From assembly GCF_029784165.1 (NCBI RefSeq), contig NC_073696.1, positions 172,722,912 to 172,786,911 of the forward strand: a stretch of 64,000 bases of DNA. The letters run 5' to 3'. Shown here in pieces: positions 60,281 through 64,000 of the stretch. The translations under genes and the position numbers were made by a program. The DNA comes from Wyeomyia smithii (lineage: Eukaryota; Arthropoda; Insecta; Diptera; Culicidae). Below the pieces are notes generated by a model, which saw only the letters and a list, made by a program, of their open reading frames with translations, ran no database searches and was not told where the DNA came from. How positions within the stretch are numbered: the stretch's first letter is position 1; each line of letters begins with the position of its first letter.

Positions 60281-60755
60281 GCCAAACATGTGAAAAGGGC
60301 CCATTTGCCATATTTAAACGCGCCAAATTATCTCGTTTTTTGATTATTAGAAGCGTAATCTACCCGCAACAATAAGATTTGTTGATAGGAGAAATTTGTT
60401 TCATTCAAACAATCTTATCTATACAGCTTTTTATGCATCATAATGGCGGTCGATAATGCGTGTTCGTAATATGCGAACCTCTCTGGTTACGTCAGATTTG
60501 CGATTTCTGAAAAATTGGCAACAATTGTCAACAATATGTTGCCAGATATATTTTTCTTTTGATAAATTGTATGAAGACTTCAAACTGACAACAGAGTCAA
60601 AAGGGTGGGTAATTTATTACGAACTTTGCATTATAGCGTCCGCCATTATGGCGCGTAAAAAGCTGGATACGAGAAGATTAAGCTTGTGTTAATGAGATAA
60701 CGTGAAATTGTGGCTTGTTTACATATGGCAAATGGGCCCTTTTCACATGTTTGGC
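60281..60755. mobile_element. 475-bp MITE with 38-bp near-perfect ends
   Basis: GCCAAACATGTGAAAAGGGC at the left (60281) is mirrored exactly at the right (ending 60755); the match runs through CCATTTGCCATAT and TAAAC with one change. The interior is non-coding. The target-site duplication is not clear. Confidence 0.85.
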
Positions 60756-60989
60756 AAGAAATTTAACAAAATAAATTAATTAAGAACAAACTCATCCGAA
60801 TAAAATAAATTGGAAAAAACAAAATTGATTTTAATTCTATCAAATAAATCAAATTGAAGTTATATTAATATATATTACCTGAAAGAGATTAATTTTCTGA
60901 GCAAAACGTGATTTTTTAAAATTTTATATCATTGTGCTTCGATTTTGGAATGAAGAATCACTTTAAATCGCTACAATGTCAGTTGGTAC

Positions 60990-61252
60990 TGGTCCCCGTG
61001 GTTCTGTGGTTAGCGATGTCGGTCGGCTAGCTCTCCCACACGGTTGTGATATCGGGTTCGATTCCTGATCAGGTCGAGAATCTTTTCGAGCTGGAAATTT
61101 TCTCGACTAGCACTGGGGTACGGTGTACTGTTGTACTTATCCTACAACATGCAAAATGTGCCGAAAACAATATCGATAACGAATTCTCTCAACTAATCTT
61201 AGTTGATCGAGACCGCATTAGCCTCTCAGGCTCGCGTGCGATATTGTTATAT
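60990..61252 (+). repeat. tRNA-derived SINE family 3, 263 bp
   Basis: Head TGGTCCCCGTGGTTCTGTGG with A-box-like TGGTTAGCGATG, B box GGGTTCGATTCC (61053-61064), and a body ending GCGTGCGATATTGTTATAT. A perfect 13-bp duplication TGTCAGTTGGTAC flanks it (60977-60989, 61253-61265). The tRNA-like part most resembles a tRNA with a long loop. Distinct in sequence from SINE families 1 and 2. Confidence 0.9.
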
Positions 61253-61439
61253 TGTCAGTTGGTACATGGCCGAACTGTCATTGTAACGATTTCGAGTAGT
61301 TTTAATTCGTGATTTAAAAATTGAAGGACAACGATATAAAATTGCATTGCAGCGTGATTTTCAAATATATATATATCATACGCTTCTCTGCTAAGAAAGA
61401 AAGCATTTTTCAACGATTCCGTTAGCTGATCACCCGATA

Positions 61440-62826
61440 AAACAATACAGCTTTGTATTCGGTCGGTGCGTTTATCGCTTGTGTCTTTCGGTGCCGGTGC
61501 GGACTAGACATAGCCGTCCAGCAGCCGGAGAAAAGATTTCGACATTGTGCGCAGACGGTATCCGTACTGCTTGTGTTTTCGGTGCAGTGACAATAAAAAA
61601 GCCAGCAGAAGGAGCAGTTCCCTCCGCGCCGCCAGGCGCCTGCTACCCACTAGCGGCGGTGACGACTTTTGCAGCCGCTGTTGGAGCATTGTTCGTTTTG
61701 CCGAGACGCTTTGTTCAACCTGCAGTTGGAGTATTTTTATTCTGCCACGTCGCTCATCACAGGATTAATCCAGTTAGCAGGTCGTGGAGGCAGCAACCCC
61801 GAAAGTTTGGTGGAGTATTCACTTTCAATATTATTATTTTTATTATTTCATTTACGATTGTCTTTTTTTGTATTCAAATAATCTTATTTTGGCAAATTGT
61901 TTTTTTTATTTAATTACCAATAATTTGACACCCCATCTTGTTCTGGTATTTTACCGTTAGTTTGCGGTAGAGCAAATTGCTCCCGCCAGTTTGAATAAAA
62001 TGGATGATATGCAGATGGAATTATTCCTGGATATCGAAACAAATGGGGAAGAGATTGAAATCTCCCCCATCAATTCCCCTGTACCTTCCCATATACCCTC
62101 CCCTTTACCTAGCCCTGTACCAAGGGTACCAGAAGTAAGGGTAAAAGCTTACCCAGATAACTCGAAAGGTCCCTACGTTGTCTTCTTCAGGCCAATAAAA
62201 AAGCCTTTGAACATTATTCAAATTGGCAAAGACCTGGCAAAAAAGTTTTCGGACGTAGCCGAAATTACAAAGGTTAGGCCGAACAAACTGCGAGTTGTCG
62301 TGAATAGCTTGAAGCAAGCAAACGCGATTGCTGGCTGCGAGCTCTTCACGGAAGAGTATCGCGTGTACATCCCTGCCAAGGATGTAGAGATCGACGGTGT
62401 GTTTACCGAGGGGAATCTCACTGTCGATGACATTTTGCGTCACGAAGTGGGCTGTTTTAAAAACTTGCGATGCAAAGTGTAAAGATACTCGATTGTAAGC
62501 AATTACATTCAGTATCCATCGAAGAGGGGAAGAAGAAATTCTCCCCCTCGGATTCCTTTCGGGTGACCTTTGCTGGATCTGCATTGCCGAACTACATCCT
62601 TCTAGACAGGGTTTGTCTGCCTGTACGCCTTTTTGTACCGCGGGTCATGCACTGCCAGAACTGCAAGCAGTTGGGTCATACAGCCACCTACTGCTGCAAC
62701 AAGGCGCGCTGCAGTAAGTGCGGAAACAATCACGCTGAGACCGTCTGCAACGAAGACACTGAGAATTGTCTTTATTGCGAGGGAACTCGGCATGATCTTT
62801 CGGCATGTCTCGCATTAAGTTTTAAA
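61440..62826 (+). pseudogene. Non-LTR retrotransposon 5' UTR and ORF1, frameshifted and truncated
   Basis: A leader of about 550 bp (starting near TATTCGGTCGGTGCGTTTAT) precedes the ATG at 62000 (or 61991). The first frame covers a proline/serine-rich stretch (INSPVPSHIPSPLPSPVP) and a nucleic-acid-binding-like region. A frameshift near 62470 leads to the second part with three zinc knuckles: CQNCKQLGHTATYC, CSKCGNNHAETVC and CLYCEGTRHDLSAC. ORF1 is cut at about 62815, where the 3' end of an opposite-strand element begins. Three knuckles are typical of I and jockey group ORF1 proteins, which bind the element RNA. Confidence 0.8.
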
Positions 62827-64000
62827 TAGTTTATTTGACACGGCACGATACAATTTATGTTTAACTGAGCCAAGTACATTTTTTTTTTAAATTCTAAATT
62901 AGCAGGGAAAAGAGGGAGGCCTTTTCTTTATTCTCGCGGCCGACTACGAGCTAGTGGGGATTTAAGGTGAGAGGAGGGGTGTTACAATTTTGTTTTTAAT
63001 TATTTTATATTACAGAATGTATTCATTTGTACGTGGCTAACCAGTGATGTTCTGTTTGAGCAGTTTTGGTCTGAGGTGTCTGCGTAAACATAGAGATGCC
63101 GAGTCTTCATTTTAGTGTCTCCAGCCGGGTGTATCATTCTCTTTCAGTTTGTGACAGAAATTGTATTCTAGCAAATAGATAAAAGAAATCAAATTTTAAT
63201 GCCAGCATTTTTTATAAACCCGTATAGCTGTGTCATGTACTGGAGATCACCGCTTCCCAGAATGTCTCTAACGGGTACGTTCGGTTGTTTTCCTCGGGCC
63301 CGAAGGGAATCTATAAGCTCAGACCTAACACCACAGTATTCGGTACACGACCAAACAACATGCTCGATGTCATGGTAGCCATCGCCACAAACGCAGTGAT
63401 TACTGTCTACAAGCCCTATACGAAAGAGATGCGTGTTTAACGTATAGTGATTGGACATAAGTCTGAACATCACGCGAATGAAGTCCCGACCTACATCCAA
63501 CCCCTTGAACCATGCTTTCGTCGATACCTTAAGAAAAATGGAATGTAGCCACCGTCCCAGTTCATCTGAGTTCCATGATGATTGCCAACTGTTGAGTGTT
63601 CTCTGACGCAAAATGCTATAAAATTCATCATAAGCAAATGGTCTTTCATAAATATCGCCGTCAATAGCACCCACCTTAGCTAAAGAGTCAGCCTTTTCGT
63701 TACCCGGAATCGAGCAATGAGAAGGGACCCACGCTAAGGTAACCCGGTAATTTTTATCTGTTAAAGCACTTAAAAACCGCCGTATTTTCCCCAGGAAATA
63801 CGGGGTGTGCTTCACAGGCTTCATTGATCGCAGAGCCTCAATGGCACTGAGACTATCTGTGAAGATGAAGTAGTGGTCTATGGGTAGGGTTTCGATGATT
63901 CCAAGAGAGTACTGAATAGCAGCAAGTTCTGCGACGTACACGGAAGCAGGAGCATCGAGTTTGTAGGAGGCGGTAAAATTTTCGTGGAAAACACCGAAGC
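62827..64000 (-). pseudogene. 3' half of an RNase H-containing non-LTR retrotransposon
   Basis: The minus-strand frame enters at the window edge (FGVFHENFTASYKLDAPASV) and runs without a break to a stop at 63189. It is an RNase H domain: VYVAELAAIQYSLGIIETLP, FTDSLSAIEALRS, VTLAWVPSHCSIPGNEKADS, supplying Glu, Asp and His/Asn/Asp catalytic positions. A C-terminal region with CVCGDGYHDIEHVVWSC follows. The RNase H domain places it with I/LOA-type elements rather than jockey. The 3' UTR extends to about 62828 and ends TGTCAAATAAAC. The segment shown is intact; the RT and endonuclease would lie beyond the window. Confidence 0.85.

Overview
This is nuclear DNA from an insect, most likely a mosquito (Culicidae). 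It is AT-rich, with short introns, only four recognisable host genes and a very high load of transposable elements. Several dispersed repeats have ends and tRNA-like heads that I recall from mosquito genomes: CA/TA-rich tails followed by a block ending in AGGAGAAAG, and SINE heads with GGTTCGAATC or GGTTCGAGTC boxes. The species cannot be fixed from the sequence alone.

Layout. 1-30 kb holds no intact gene. It contains degenerate mosquito repeats, a 2.3 kb foldback element (9584-11881), copia, jockey-like and mariner fragments, a pure TA tract, SINE copies, and a pair of nested inverted-repeat elements carrying a gypsy-type gag fragment (27.6-29.5 kb). 30.1-33.0 kb is the intact five-exon F-box/LRR gene Fbxl7 (+). 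33.9-37.8 kb is an almost unbroken stack of seven transposons, most with exact target-site duplications (TSDs). 39.1-43.5 kb is a three-exon TMEM169-family gene (-) whose large intron holds a Helitron-like element with another transposon inside it. 45.7-50.2 kb is a second nest: a SINE split by a hAT element, and a 330-bp repeat split by a reverse-transcriptase element, itself split by a MITE with a palindromic core. 50.7-51.6 kb holds two small convergent housekeeping genes, a SNAPC5-like gene (+) and PAM16/Magmas (-). 51.9-60.8 kb is again transposons, including a 4.9 kb hAT-type insertion that contains two other elements. 61.4-64.0 kb has ORF1 of one non-LTR retrotransposon (+) apparently interrupted by the 3' half of another (-) that runs off the window.

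The host genes do not form a pathway. Fbxl7 is a ubiquitin-ligase substrate adaptor, TMEM169 is an uncharacterised two-pass membrane protein, SNAPC5 supports snRNA transcription, and PAM16 supports mitochondrial protein import.

The most unusual structure is a transposon type seen twice (33867-36496 and about 55366-56802). Each end carries 7 to 9 copies of a roughly 10-bp motif in inverted orientation. The motif core is AAGGCTGAA throughout the first copy and AAGGC(A)GAA in most of the second, so the arrays differ in a near-uniform way. I do not recognise the family.
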